Notes: generated by a model from the letters alone, not told the origin. A stretch of DNA of 6,473 nucleotides from Candidatus Sulfotelmatobacter sp. (GCA_030049565.1 JASIKQ010000390.1:1-6473); one strand, 5' to 3'. Counted from the stretch's first letter, positions 1-5,987 are shown. Numbers and translations: made by a program.

Positions 1-1
1 G

Positions 2-103
2 CACGGTCTGTCTCCGATGTGGCATGATGCGGGCTACGATGCAGCCGCGTCCTACTACGCGTGGCGATTCCTTGTTGCCGTGTTGCATGGAGCCCCGTGG
101 TGA
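2..103 (+). CDS. C-terminal end of an unidentified protein (5' truncated)
   Basis: An open frame enters from the left edge (first whole codon at base 2) and ends at TGA 101-103, giving 33 residues. It begins HGLSPMWHDAGYDAA and ends VAVLHGAPW. The fragment is rich in Trp, Tyr and Ala and has no recognisable motif. The main support is positional: its stop overlaps the GTG start of the next gene as GTGA, the same arrangement seen at most junctions further along. A longer frame in the same place (24-350) crosses two better-supported genes and is probably a shadow. Function unknown. Too little is visible to exclude a chance open frame. Confidence 0.5.
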   Translation, partial: HGLSPMWHDAGYDAAASYYAWRFLVAVLHGAPW

Positions 104-324
104 CCGCGTTTACATGGACCATCTGGGATACGCTCATCGCCATTGCGGGAGCATGCGCGATGATGTCGCTACTCTTCCGCTGGCTTGCCGTTCGGCACGA
201 CCCCGCTGCGCGGGAGCGTGCCCGCGCCCAACGTCGCTGGTGGATGCGATGGTCCATGCGCTACGTGCTGCCCGCGGCAGTGCTGGTGGGTCTGATTGGC
301 TGGGCGCTCACGAGGGTGAAGTAG
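100..324 (+). CDS. small two-helix membrane protein, unknown function
   Basis: A 74-residue protein with two hydrophobic segments at about residues 4-30 and 55-71. They are separated by a strongly basic stretch (VRHDPAARERARAQRRWW) that should stay on the cytoplasmic side, so both ends would face outward if both helices span the membrane. GTG 100 was chosen because it has GGAG at 89-92 with a 7-base spacer and forms a GTGA overlap with the upstream stop; GTG 97 and GTG 61 are alternatives in frame. The gene ends with TAG directly abutting the next ATG. In a virus such a protein could be a membrane or virion component, or a holin-like protein. Nothing in the sequence decides between these. Confidence 0.65.
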   Translation: MTAFTWTIWDTLIAIAGACAMMSLLFRWLAVRHDPAARERARAQRRWWMRWSMRYVLPAAVLVGLIGWALTRVK

Positions 325-666
325 ATGGGGTTCATCGGCGACCGTCTTAAGGCGGCTAAGGCCGCTGAGGATTACGTCAAGCATATCGTTTACCCGAAGG
401 AGGTAGACCCCGACCAGATTAAGAAGGCTAAGCGGTCTCTGGAACGGACCGTTTACGAAGGATTCATGGCGGGGTTGAAGAGCGAAGACCCTGTCTCTCC
501 GTGGCGAGAATTCCAAGGCAAGTTCTGGGCCGCCGTTGTGAAGGAGGGTAAGCAGGATGACCCCGATGCTGCGCGCGCGTTGGAGAACCTCAAGCGCGCC
601 TGGGTCTACGGGTTCTGTCGCGCGCGGGGCATCCCCAATCGTCCGTTTGGTGAGGGCAGACCATGA
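325..666 (+). CDS. hypothetical soluble helical protein (113 aa)
   Basis: A 113-residue protein starting at ATG 325, immediately after the preceding stop, with a strong Shine-Dalgarno match GAGGGTGA at 312-319 and a 5-base spacer. It is lysine- and alanine-rich and probably mostly helical, with amphipathic stretches around residues 1-25, 30-55 and 65-100. There are no membrane segments, no cysteine pairs (one Cys at 98) and no recognised motif. The basic surface (KKAKRSLER, LKRAWVYGFCRAR) would suit a nucleic-acid or protein-binding accessory factor, but this is a guess. The stop overlaps the next start as ATGA. Function unknown; the gene itself is well supported by its ribosome site and overlaps. 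Confidence 0.75.
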   Translation: MGFIGDRLKAAKAAEDYVKHIVYPKEVDPDQIKKAKRSLERTVYEGFMAGLKSEDPVSPWREFQGKFWAAVVKEGKQDDPDAARALENLKRAWVYGFCRARGIPNRPFGEGRP

Positions 667-839
667 AGCGCATCCATGATGTGCGCGTTAACTGGAACGT
701 CGCTCACATTCACTTGTGGCTTGACAATTTAGAGATGTGCCTGCAATTGGCTCCGAGTAGACGTGATGGCAAAGGCATGCGTTTCCGCAAAGCGCTGTTC
801 AAAGACCACAGCGAGCCAGGGGCCTGGGTGTGGGTATGA
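663..839 (+). CDS. hypothetical small protein (58 aa)
   Basis: A 58-residue frame that begins MKRIHDVRVNWNVAHIH and ends SEPGAWVWV. It exactly fills the space between two better-supported genes and shares ATGA overlaps at both ends (ATG 663/TGA 666 and ATG 836/TGA 839). GGTGAGGG at 649-656 sits 6 bases before the start and is a good Shine-Dalgarno sequence. The product is basic, with several His and Trp residues and a single Cys, and lacks a hydrophobic helix long enough to span a membrane. No family is recognised. Small size lowers certainty, but position and ribosome site make it likely to be real. Confidence 0.65.
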   Translation: MKRIHDVRVNWNVAHIHLWLDNLEMCLQLAPSRRDGKGMRFRKALFKDHSEPGAWVWV

Positions 840-1261
840 AGATTCGGTTCGTTAAACCTCCTGAGTGGACGGAACCAGAAACGTGGGGCGAGATACTGCG
901 GGGCATTCCCGTCCCATCGAAGCTGCGCGCGCGGATGGTGAGACTTCGAGAGTTCATTGCATCACCTGGATTTCGGAACGACCGTAGAATCTGGATGCGG
1001 GATTACGCGCTGGAAGAATTAGCGGCCATACGTCTCGAAGCCTACTGGGAAGTGTATCGGGTGCTCTGTGCACGGCGGGACCAGGCGGGTTTCGACGCAT
1101 CGAAACGGTGGGTTAAGGCCGATGCGGCCGAAACCACCGCTGAGTTGTATGAGACGCTCAGCATGTCCATCCCACGAAGACCGAAGGAAACGATGGCTCG
1201 CTACATCAGACGCATTAAAGACGTTCGCGCTTCCCTGCTCAAAAATGCCGAGGGATTCTAA
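836..1261 (+). CDS. hypothetical basic helical protein (141 aa)
   Basis: A 141-residue protein starting at ATG 836, where the start overlaps the preceding stop as ATGA; GTG 830 in frame is an alternative that adds two residues. No strong Shine-Dalgarno sequence is visible (a G-rich stretch lies just upstream), so translation may depend on coupling to the upstream gene. The protein is rich in Arg, Glu and Ala and looks largely helical from residue 25 on, with a long helix around 55-80 (YALEELAAIRLEAYWEVYR) and another around 115-137. It has one cysteine and no membrane segment. I do not recognise a family. It ends in TAATG, sharing one base with the next gene. Confidence 0.75.
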   Translation: MKIRFVKPPEWTEPETWGEILRGIPVPSKLRARMVRLREFIASPGFRNDRRIWMRDYALEELAAIRLEAYWEVYRVLCARRDQAGFDASKRWVKADAAETTAELYETLSMSIPRRPKETMARYIRRIKDVRASLLKNAEGF

Positions 1262-1803
1262 TGCCGCGTAAACGCACGCCCGTTGAACCGTCTCTCTCGA
1301 AAGACCAGCAAATCCTCCTGCTCCGCCGTGAGATTGAACGGTTACAGGAAGCTAACGCCATGTTGTCGGCCCGTGAAGTTTCGCCGCAGGACATGGGCAT
1401 CTTCGGCCGTGTATCGCTCACTCGGGCTCGGGATACGGACTTCCCCGAGTTCGTGCGAGCAATCGACGTCTGGCCCACCGTGTATCGGACCTACGGCCTT
1501 TCGGCTGCTTATGCCTATGGGGACCACTGCAAGTCGCTGATGCATGCTCTCGCCGTTAAGGCTGGTATCACCCCAGACCTCATTCGTGCCGTGCACCGCT
1601 TAGAGATGTTCTACTCTGAACCTGACATCTGGTTGATGTGCGGTGCTTGCGGGAGTGACATCGCTGCCCGTCGAAGACGTCGCAAACTCATCCACTTGGT
1701 TGAGGAATACATCTACGCTCCGTCCATCAAAGCGGCTTTCGACCGCAGCACGGAAACCCCTGGTGGACTGCTGTCTCCGACCCTGGGTGGAGGGTCGAAT
1801 TGA
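1261..1803 (+). CDS. hypothetical protein with N-terminal coiled coil (180 aa)
   Basis: A 180-residue protein starting at ATG 1261 (TAATG overlap) with GAGGGA at 1250-1255 and a 5-base spacer. Residues 1-12 are basic (MPRKRTP). Residues 15-40 form a likely coiled coil (QQILLLRREIERLQEANAML). Residues 60-165 look like a globular helical domain containing a lone CGAC pair (Cys127, Cys130) followed by a run of five Arg and a Lys at 137-142. The tail is Gly/Ser/Thr-rich and probably disordered. A coiled coil plus a basic patch would suit an oligomeric nucleic-acid-binding protein, but no family is recognised and a second metal-ligand pair is not visible. Its last codons contain the ribosome site and stem for the next frame. 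Confidence 0.75.
   Translation: MPRKRTPVEPSLSKDQQILLLRREIERLQEANAMLSAREVSPQDMGIFGRVSLTRARDTDFPEFVRAIDVWPTVYRTYGLSAAYAYGDHCKSLMHALAVKAGITPDLIRAVHRLEMFYSEPDIWLMCGACGSDIAARRRRRKLIHLVEEYIYAPSIKAAFDRSTETPGGLLSPTLGGGSN
1789..1794 (+). promoter_or_regulatory. Shine-Dalgarno sequence supporting a TTG start at 1800
   Basis: GGAGGG lies 5 bases before TTG 1800. The same GAGGG-type core and the same 5-base spacing precede the starts at 325 and 1261. This is the main sequence evidence that the frame 1800-2012 is translated even though it uses a rare start codon. Confidence 0.5.
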
Positions 1804-1818
1804 ACGCTCTGTTCGACC
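1793..1818 (+). promoter_or_regulatory. 7-bp stem-loop over the stop/start junction at 1800
   Basis: GGTCGAA at 1793-1799 can pair with TTCGACC at 1812-1818, leaving a 12-base loop that holds the TTG start and TGA stop. The same TTCGACC can alternatively pair with a second GGTCGAA at 1855-1861. Two mutually exclusive stems over a start site could modulate reinitiation; this is inference from pairing alone. Confidence 0.35.
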
Positions 1819-2012
1819 GCTCTTTTGGACCAGAGCAAGAGCGCTTTGGGGAGGGGTCGAAAAGAGCCTGTTTTACCGTCGGTAGACGACAGGTCTCGAC
1901 GGGGCGCTCTTCTGCGCCCGTTTCGCTCCCCCACCAGAGCACCAGAGCACCGAGCGTATCTTTGATGTATCCGAGCCCTATACGAACTCCCCGCGGGGAG
2001 TGGGTAAAATGA
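1800..2012 (+). CDS. possible small protein (70 aa) filling the only sizeable gap
   Basis: A 70-residue frame from TTG 1800 to TGA 2012. For: a strong Shine-Dalgarno sequence with 5-base spacing, a TTGA overlap with the previous stop, and an ATGA overlap with the ATPase start, so it fits the arrangement of its neighbours at both ends. Against: a rare start codon, a Ser/Arg/Pro-rich composition with no domain or hydrophobic core, and a DNA sequence dominated by AGAGC repeats and hairpins that suggest a non-coding role. If real it may mainly serve to carry ribosomes through the palindrome at the ATPase ribosome site. If not, 1804-2008 is a 205-base regulatory or origin-like gap. Confidence 0.4.
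   Translation: MNALFDRSFGPEQERFGEGSKRACFTVGRRQVSTGRSSAPVSLPHQSTRAPSVSLMYPSPIRTPRGEWVK
1806..1948. repeat. cluster of AGAGC/GCTCT repeats in both orientations
   Basis: The pentamer AGAGC or its complement GCTCT occurs eight times in 143 bases, at 1806, 1819, 1832, 1838, 1863, 1906, 1936 and 1944 (start positions); fewer than one would be expected by chance. Three copies extend to ACCAGAGCA (1829-1837, 1933-1941, 1941-1949 as ACCAGAGCA/ACCAGAGCAC), the last two in tandem. Longer inverted pairs include GCTCTTTT 1819-1826 with AAAAGAGC 1860-1867, and AAGAGCGC 1837-1844 with GCGCTCTT 1904-1911. This is the only such cluster I see in the window. It could be iterons of an origin, operator sites (possibly for the downstream ATPase-HTH protein), or structured RNA. 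Confidence 0.55.
1899..1923 (+). other. GC-rich hairpin followed by TTT (terminator-like or attenuator)
   Basis: ACGGGGCGC at 1899-1907 pairs with GCGCCCGT at 1914-1921 with one bulged G, around the loop TCTTCT, and is followed by a short TTT. It resembles a weak intrinsic terminator, but the T tract is only three bases and the dense + strand operon continues beyond it. An attenuator or structured RNA element is at least as likely. Confidence 0.35.
1986..2001. promoter_or_regulatory. 16-bp perfect palindrome over the ATPase ribosome binding site
   Basis: ACTCCCCGCGGGGAGT is its own reverse complement. In RNA it can fold as a 6-bp GC-rich stem with a CGCG loop. The right arm contains GGGGAG (1995-2000), the best Shine-Dalgarno candidate for ATG 2009 (8-base spacer). 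Ribosome access would then depend on melting, for instance by translation of the frame 1800-2012 that runs across it. As DNA it could also be a dimeric repressor site. Confidence 0.5.
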
Positions 2013-3226
2013 ATCCCACGATTAACTCTCGAAAGCGGTCGGAGCAACGCGAAGAGTTGTCGGGAAGCCTCGATTCGCTGATGGATTTGCGGCCACCGAA
2101 GGCGTTTACGATGGACAGCCTCGTAGCCATCGAGAAGGCCCAAGTCGCGCCGTTATCCAGCATAACACAGGCCGCCGAGTTCGGAAAGTTGGTAAGGGTC
2201 CGCAGCCGTGGCATCTTTCGCGGTCCCGCTCCGATGTTGCCCGAGGAAGGATTCGACTACTGGTGTTCCTACATCCTCGAACGGTGCCTTCAGGACTACG
2301 ACGCCTGCGTGATTTTTACAGGTGAAACTGGTTCGGGGAAGTCGACCCTGGCCCTTCAGGCCGCTCGGACGGTAGACCCCGAGTTCAACCTACGGACAGA
2401 CCTGTGCTACACGGCGAGCGCCCTCAAGGACATCTATCGACAGCGCTCGGAAAACCCCGCGGCCTCGCGGGGCCGTGTGGTGGTGTTCGATGAAGGAGTG
2501 CGCGGGTTGCTGGCGGGAGACCAGAACACCGATGAGCAGAAGGACACCGTGAAGATGCTCGCGCTGGTGCGCGCTCTTAACGTTCCGCTGTTCATCTGCG
2601 TTCCCGACATCTGGCGCCTCGCCAAACCCGTGCGGGAGAATCGCGCGTGCCTGTGGATTCACGTTACACGGCGGGGACGTGCTCTCGTCCATGTCCGCCG
2701 CGAGCGCATCCAATACGACAAGAACAGCGACCTCGGTTTCGATGTGGCTACCGAATGCCCATGGGTGACGTGGGACCGCTTCGATGACAACGACCCGTTC
2801 TGGAAACTCTACATGGTCGTTAAGATGCAGCGTCTTAACGAATACTTCCGCGAGAAGCAGCGTTCCCGCGGGAAGGGCCATACCACGGACGCTCAGGTTG
2901 AGGAGTCGCTGCGGAAGCACGCCACCATCGCCGACCTGCTCCGTGATGGGATGTCGCAGCGGCAGGTCATCAAACGAACAGGGGCTTCTTGGGACCTCGT
3001 GAGCAAGGTGAACCGTGAGTTGAAGGACCAGGCTGTCGCTGCTGAGCCTGTCGTGCTCTCGACGTCCACAACCGCATCCGCACCGAAACGAAAGGCCAAT
3101 GCGGCGGGACTGCGCAACTGGGATAGGCGCGAGAAGCGGAAGACGCGCACGGCCGTGCTGGCCGAGGGTCGCAAACAATTCACACGCTCGCTGGGTAAAG
3201 TCCACCCAGCAGGACCGTCGCTATGA
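2009..3226 (+). CDS. P-loop ATPase with C-terminal helix-turn-helix
   Basis: A 405-residue protein. ATG 2009 was chosen over GTG 2000 because GGGGAG lies 8 bases before it and it gives an ATGA overlap. Walker A is GETGSGKST at residues 105-113 (Lys111). Walker B is VVVFDE, with Asp161 and catalytic Glu162, followed by helix-forming DEQKDTVKMLALVRALN and PLFICVPDIWRLAKPVREN, a layout typical of RecA/FtsK/HerA- or Zot-like NTPases rather than ABC proteins. Residues about 305-338 form a helix-turn-helix (ADLLRDGMSQRQVIKRTGAS...), and the tail from about 350 is basic and probably disordered. Plausible roles are DNA translocation or packaging, replication initiation or partition; the HTH suggests site-specific DNA contact. 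The stop overlaps the next start as ATGA. The ATPase call is secure, the exact family is not. Confidence 0.8.
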   Translation: MNPTINSRKRSEQREELSGSLDSLMDLRPPKAFTMDSLVAIEKAQVAPLSSITQAAEFGKLVRVRSRGIFRGPAPMLPEEGFDYWCSYILERCLQDYDACVIFTGETGSGKSTLALQAARTVDPEFNLRTDLCYTASALKDIYRQRSENPAASRGRVVVFDEGVRGLLAGDQNTDEQKDTVKMLALVRALNVPLFICVPDIWRLAKPVRENRACLWIHVTRRGRALVHVRRERIQYDKNSDLGFDVATECPWVTWDRFDDNDPFWKLYMVVKMQRLNEYFREKQRSRGKGHTTDAQVEESLRKHATIADLLRDGMSQRQVIKRTGASWDLVSKVNRELKDQAVAAEPVVLSTSTTASAPKRKANAAGLRNWDRREKRKTRTAVLAEGRKQFTRSLGKVHPAGPSL

Positions 3227-3378
3227 CGCATACGCGACAGCCGCGCGTTGGTCCTATCTGCCCTGTATGCAAGGTGCCGCTGTTCATGCACTTCGTGTTC
3301 GTTCACCAGTGGTCCGCACGTGCGGCCGTCCGTTCGGGGTTATCTTCTCGTCCCTGCTTCGAGATACAGGTCCGTTGA
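3223..3378 (+). CDS. putative mini zinc-binding protein (51 aa)
   Basis: A 51-residue frame starting at ATG 3223 (ATGA overlap with the ATPase stop) with AGGA at 3211-3214 and an 8-base spacer. It contains CPVC at residues 13-16 followed by His23 and His28 (C-x2-C-x6-H-x4-H), and a further Cys45. The spacing is shorter than a classical C2H2 finger but could hold one zinc ion, a common design in small viral regulators. The segment between the ligands is hydrophobic (LFMHFVFVH). Its end forms TGATG with the next start. Function unknown; possibly a regulator or adaptor working with the ATPase or polymerase on either side. Confidence 0.5.
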   Translation: MTHTRQPRVGPICPVCKVPLFMHFVFVHQWSARAAVRSGLSSRPCFEIQVR

Positions 3379-3485
3379 TGAGCCACAAACCACAAGCGTC
3401 GCTTAGAGCGATAGGCCCCAGTCCCCAAAGGACGGGTGTCCTGAACAGACATAGCACGGAGATGAACCCCGTGCGTGTCGGCTGA
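3378..3485 (+). CDS. possible miniprotein (35 aa) leading into the polymerase gene
   Basis: A 35-residue frame starting at ATG 3378, sharing one base with the preceding stop (TGATG), with AGGT at 3368-3371 and a 6-base spacer. The peptide (MSHKPQASLRAIGPSPQ... to ...NPVRVG) is basic, Ser/Pro-rich and has no fold signature. It ends 11 bases inside the polymerase gene, so it may be a coupling leader that brings ribosomes to the weakly placed polymerase start. A longer frame ending at the same stop begins inside the ATPase gene and is less likely. Low confidence because of its length and bland composition. Confidence 0.35.
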   Translation: MSHKPQASLRAIGPSPQRTGVLNRHSTEMNPVRVG

Positions 3486-5802
3486 GCAACCGCATCGTTG
3501 GGTATATTCCCGTGACGACGTTCCGTCCACGGAAGCGTTCGACACGGAAACCTACAAGGGCATTCTCAAGGTCGTCTGCACGCCGACCGAGTTCTTCGAG
3601 CCTATCGGGCCGCCGAAGTCGGAGATGCGCGCCCTCACACTGCTCGATTGGTTGTGGGAGCATACACGTGAGGTCAACTGGTTGTGGAACCTCGCGTTCG
3701 ACCGAGATGTCATCCTGCGCACTGTGCTCGAACCGATGCTCGCCAAGGAAGAAGCACATATCGAAACCGATGAGGATGACGATGAGGTCGGCTCATTCCT
3801 CGTGGAACATGTGCTCCACTTCCATGACTATATCATCAAGACCGTCGGCTCGAAGTCGTGGTCCATACAACGAAAGGGCTCGAAGCAGAAGCGGACGTTC
3901 TTCGATGCGGGTGTGTTCTATCGGACCGAGAACGAAAGGTCGGTCCCGCTCGACACGGCCGCACATGAGGTGCTCGGCTTCGGGAAGAACGCCGAAGAGC
4001 TTGGCATTGACCGTGTCAGAATCGGAACCGAGGAAGGCTACTATGAAGCTCATCGCGACCTCATCATCAAATATTGTATGCGGGATAGCGAACTCACGAA
4101 GAAGCTCGGCGATGGGTTGTTCCCTATCGCCAAAGACGCTCTCGGCTTCTACCCGCGCCGCTGGGCATCACCCGCATCGCTGGCGAAAGCGTGGCTCGAA
4201 CGGCACGCCGAGGATTTGATGACGCGACAGCGAGGCCCCCGCAACCAGCACGACCCGTTCCACCACTGCTACCGAGGCGGCATCTTCACTTCTCAACTTG
4301 GCCTCGTCGAGAATGTTGATGAGGTCGACATCGTGAACGCCTACGGCTCCGCCCTCTTGCACATGCCCAAGCTCTCCGACCTCACCGAACCCGTCCGCAC
4401 GGACCGCTACTCGTCCGATGCCGTGATGGGCAGCTACTACATCCTCATCGACTACGATGGGCGTTTGCCCGCGCGCAAACAGGACGCGCTCGGCCTGCCG
4501 CTGAGGCCCGAGAAGAAGGAGATAGAACGCATCATTTATCCGAACTCACGCGGCAAGCTGCGCCCGTATTACGCCGACCGCGTCGAGATGGAGTTCTTCA
4601 TTGAACGCGGACGACGGTTCGAGATTCTGATGGCCCACGAGATGTTCCCGCGCGACCCGAATAAGAAGGTAGGACTTCAGTTCCCGCAACTATCGCGAAT
4701 CCTTCAACGGGTCGCCGAGCTTAAGGCAGCGGCTAAGAAGGGCGACGTGCGCGCGAAGATGGTGCGGACGTTCTTAAAGGCGGTCGTGAACTCGACGTAT
4801 GGGGCTACCGCCGAAGCGAAATTCGGCGAGACGCCGTTCACGAACTGGGTCGCAGCCTCGTTCATCACTGCCTGGTGCCGACGCCTCATCTGGCGCGAAT
4901 GGGCGGCCATCGAAGATGCTGGGGGTAAGGTCATCTCGGTCAATACGGACAGTATACGGTATATAGCTGGGAAATATCGCGTTCCCGTTACCCAACATGG
5001 AGAGATAGGAAAGTTCGAGTTCAAGTTCACTCGCTGCGAGACCATCCACTACCAATCAGGCATCGCCATCGTGAGGCATCGCAAAGGACACGATGAGACC
5101 TGTGGTGAGTGCAAGACGCTGCCACGCCTCTGCCAGCGTAATGGCCGTTGGGAACTACATCCCGCCGACTGTGCATGCTGCGTAAACGACGGTTTCGGCG
5201 CCTACGTCCGAAAGCGCGGACTGCCCGCTCTCACAGCAGACATGTTGATGAACCAACGTGGAACCGAGCTTAAGGTTCCCATCAAGCGCGCTCTCCATTA
5301 CACTGAGGGGCTCATCCAGGACCGCATGAACGAGGTCGGCGATATCTGCGGGCCGCGCGATGAGAAGGATGGGGTCAAGTGGCGTCCCATTAGGCTGGAC
5401 GCGAACCTGGCAGTATTCGATATCGACCCGAACCTGCTTAAGTTCGAGGTGCTGTGTCGACAGCCCGTTCCATGCCTTCCTCCTGCCTATGACGATGTGA
5501 TGTTCGGCGGCTGGCGCGAGGACCGCACTGAGTTGCGCCGCGACCTGTTCGGGACCAACCCGACCGTCGACATGACGCGCATGAAGGAGACGGCCCGTTG
5601 GGTGCAGACGGTGGCTCCTGAATGCACCCCCGAGCTTGTGGCCTCCGACCTTGGAGACTGTGGTCTGCCGTTCACTCCAGGTATCGTCACGCCTCCCCGC
5701 GGACCGAGACCTACGAAGCTGCTGCGAGAGACGGTGTTCCCTCCGCCAATCAGCGGAACAACGAGACACGTCCCGAAGATGGAACCTGAGAGGTCGCGGT
5801 GA
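3475..5802 (+). CDS. family B DNA polymerase, archaeal virus/mobile-element type, with 3'-5' exonuclease
   Basis: A 775-residue replicative polymerase. GTG 3475 is the only reasonable start, since TGA at 3463 closes the frame upstream; GGAG at 3458-3461 is rather far away (13 bases). Exonuclease domain: ExoI DTE (Asp23, Glu25), ExoII WNLAFD (Asn72, Asp76), ExoIII YCMRD (Tyr200, Asp204), so proofreading should be active. A YRGG motif (266-269) links to the polymerase domain. Motif A is DIVNAYGS (Asp285), motif B is KAVVNSTYG (435-443), motif C is NTDS (490-493). The 150-residue A-B spacing leaves room for a TPR1-type insertion, hence probable protein priming, but no terminal protein gene is visible here. 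A cysteine cluster (Cys543, 546, 553, 566, 568, 569) follows the palm, and the tail is Pro-rich. The motif C Asn is unusual. Confidence 0.9.
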   Translation: MSAEQPHRWVYSRDDVPSTEAFDTETYKGILKVVCTPTEFFEPIGPPKSEMRALTLLDWLWEHTREVNWLWNLAFDRDVILRTVLEPMLAKEEAHIETDEDDDEVGSFLVEHVLHFHDYIIKTVGSKSWSIQRKGSKQKRTFFDAGVFYRTENERSVPLDTAAHEVLGFGKNAEELGIDRVRIGTEEGYYEAHRDLIIKYCMRDSELTKKLGDGLFPIAKDALGFYPRRWASPASLAKAWLERHAEDLMTRQRGPRNQHDPFHHCYRGGIFTSQLGLVENVDEVDIVNAYGSALLHMPKLSDLTEPVRTDRYSSDAVMGSYYILIDYDGRLPARKQDALGLPLRPEKKEIERIIYPNSRGKLRPYYADRVEMEFFIERGRRFEILMAHEMFPRDPNKKVGLQFPQLSRILQRVAELKAAAKKGDVRAKMVRTFLKAVVNSTYGATAEAKFGETPFTNWVAASFITAWCRRLIWREWAAIEDAGGKVISVNTDSIRYIAGKYRVPVTQHGEIGKFEFKFTRCETIHYQSGIAIVRHRKGHDETCGECKTLPRLCQRNGRWELHPADCACCVNDGFGAYVRKRGLPALTADMLMNQRGTELKVPIKRALHYTEGLIQDRMNEVGDICGPRDEKDGVKWRPIRLDANLAVFDIDPNLLKFEVLCRQPVPCLPPAYDDVMFGGWREDRTELRRDLFGTNPTVDMTRMKETARWVQTVAPECTPELVASDLGDCGLPFTPGIVTPPRGPRPTKLLRETVFPPPISGTTRHVPKMEPERSR

Positions 5803-5987
5803 AGAAGCACTCAGACGCCACGCGTATCGTGAATCGGCAGCCACGGTATTGCCCGACATGCGGGATGTCGCGGCCGATGATGCGGTTCATACAATTCTCA
5901 TCGCTGGTGGAAGGATGGCTCATCGGACTGGCGACGATTGGACTGATGCTGTTGCTGTTCAGCGGTATTATCTGGCAGTGGCTATGA
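5799..5987 (+). CDS. single-pass membrane miniprotein with CPTC knuckle (62 aa)
   Basis: A 62-residue protein starting at GTG 5799, which overlaps the polymerase stop as GTGA and has GAGAGGT at 5788-5794 just upstream. A basic N-terminal part carries one zinc-knuckle half, YCPTCG (Cys18, Cys21). A hydrophobic segment at about residues 36-61 (IGLATIGLMLLLFSGII) should span the membrane, leaving the Cys pair in the cytoplasm by the positive-inside rule. One CxxC cannot complete a zinc site, so dimerisation is a possibility. The stop overlaps the next ATG as ATGA. Function unknown; perhaps a membrane anchor or small virion/envelope component. Confidence 0.65.
   Translation: MKKHSDATRIVNRQPRYCPTCGMSRPMMRFIQFSSLVEGWLIGLATIGLMLLLFSGIIWQWL

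Noticed and set aside
24..350. 108-residue + strand frame at the left edge
   Set aside because: It covers the coupled pair 2-103 and 100-324, has no good ribosome site, and would abolish the overlap pattern.
1899..1923. Intrinsic terminator ending an upstream transcript
   Set aside because: Only three T residues follow the stem, and the same dense gene array continues on both sides, so I list it as a hairpin only.
2390..3205. 271-residue open frame on the - strand
   Set aside because: It lies opposite the ATPase gene, which has clear Walker motifs; its protein has no motif and reads like an antisense shadow (His/Arg/Leu-rich).
3099..3485. 128-residue frame starting inside the ATPase gene
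   Set aside because: Its first part is a shadow of the ATPase C-terminus; only the part from ATG 3378 fits the junction pattern, so the shorter version is listed.
3512..4219. 235-residue Ser/Arg-rich + strand frame
   Set aside because: It overlaps the exonuclease domain of the polymerase in another frame; composition is typical of a shifted reading of a GC-rich gene.
5155..5859. 234-residue open frame on the - strand
   Set aside because: Antisense to the polymerase C-terminal part; no motif, no ribosome site in context, and no other - strand gene is supported.
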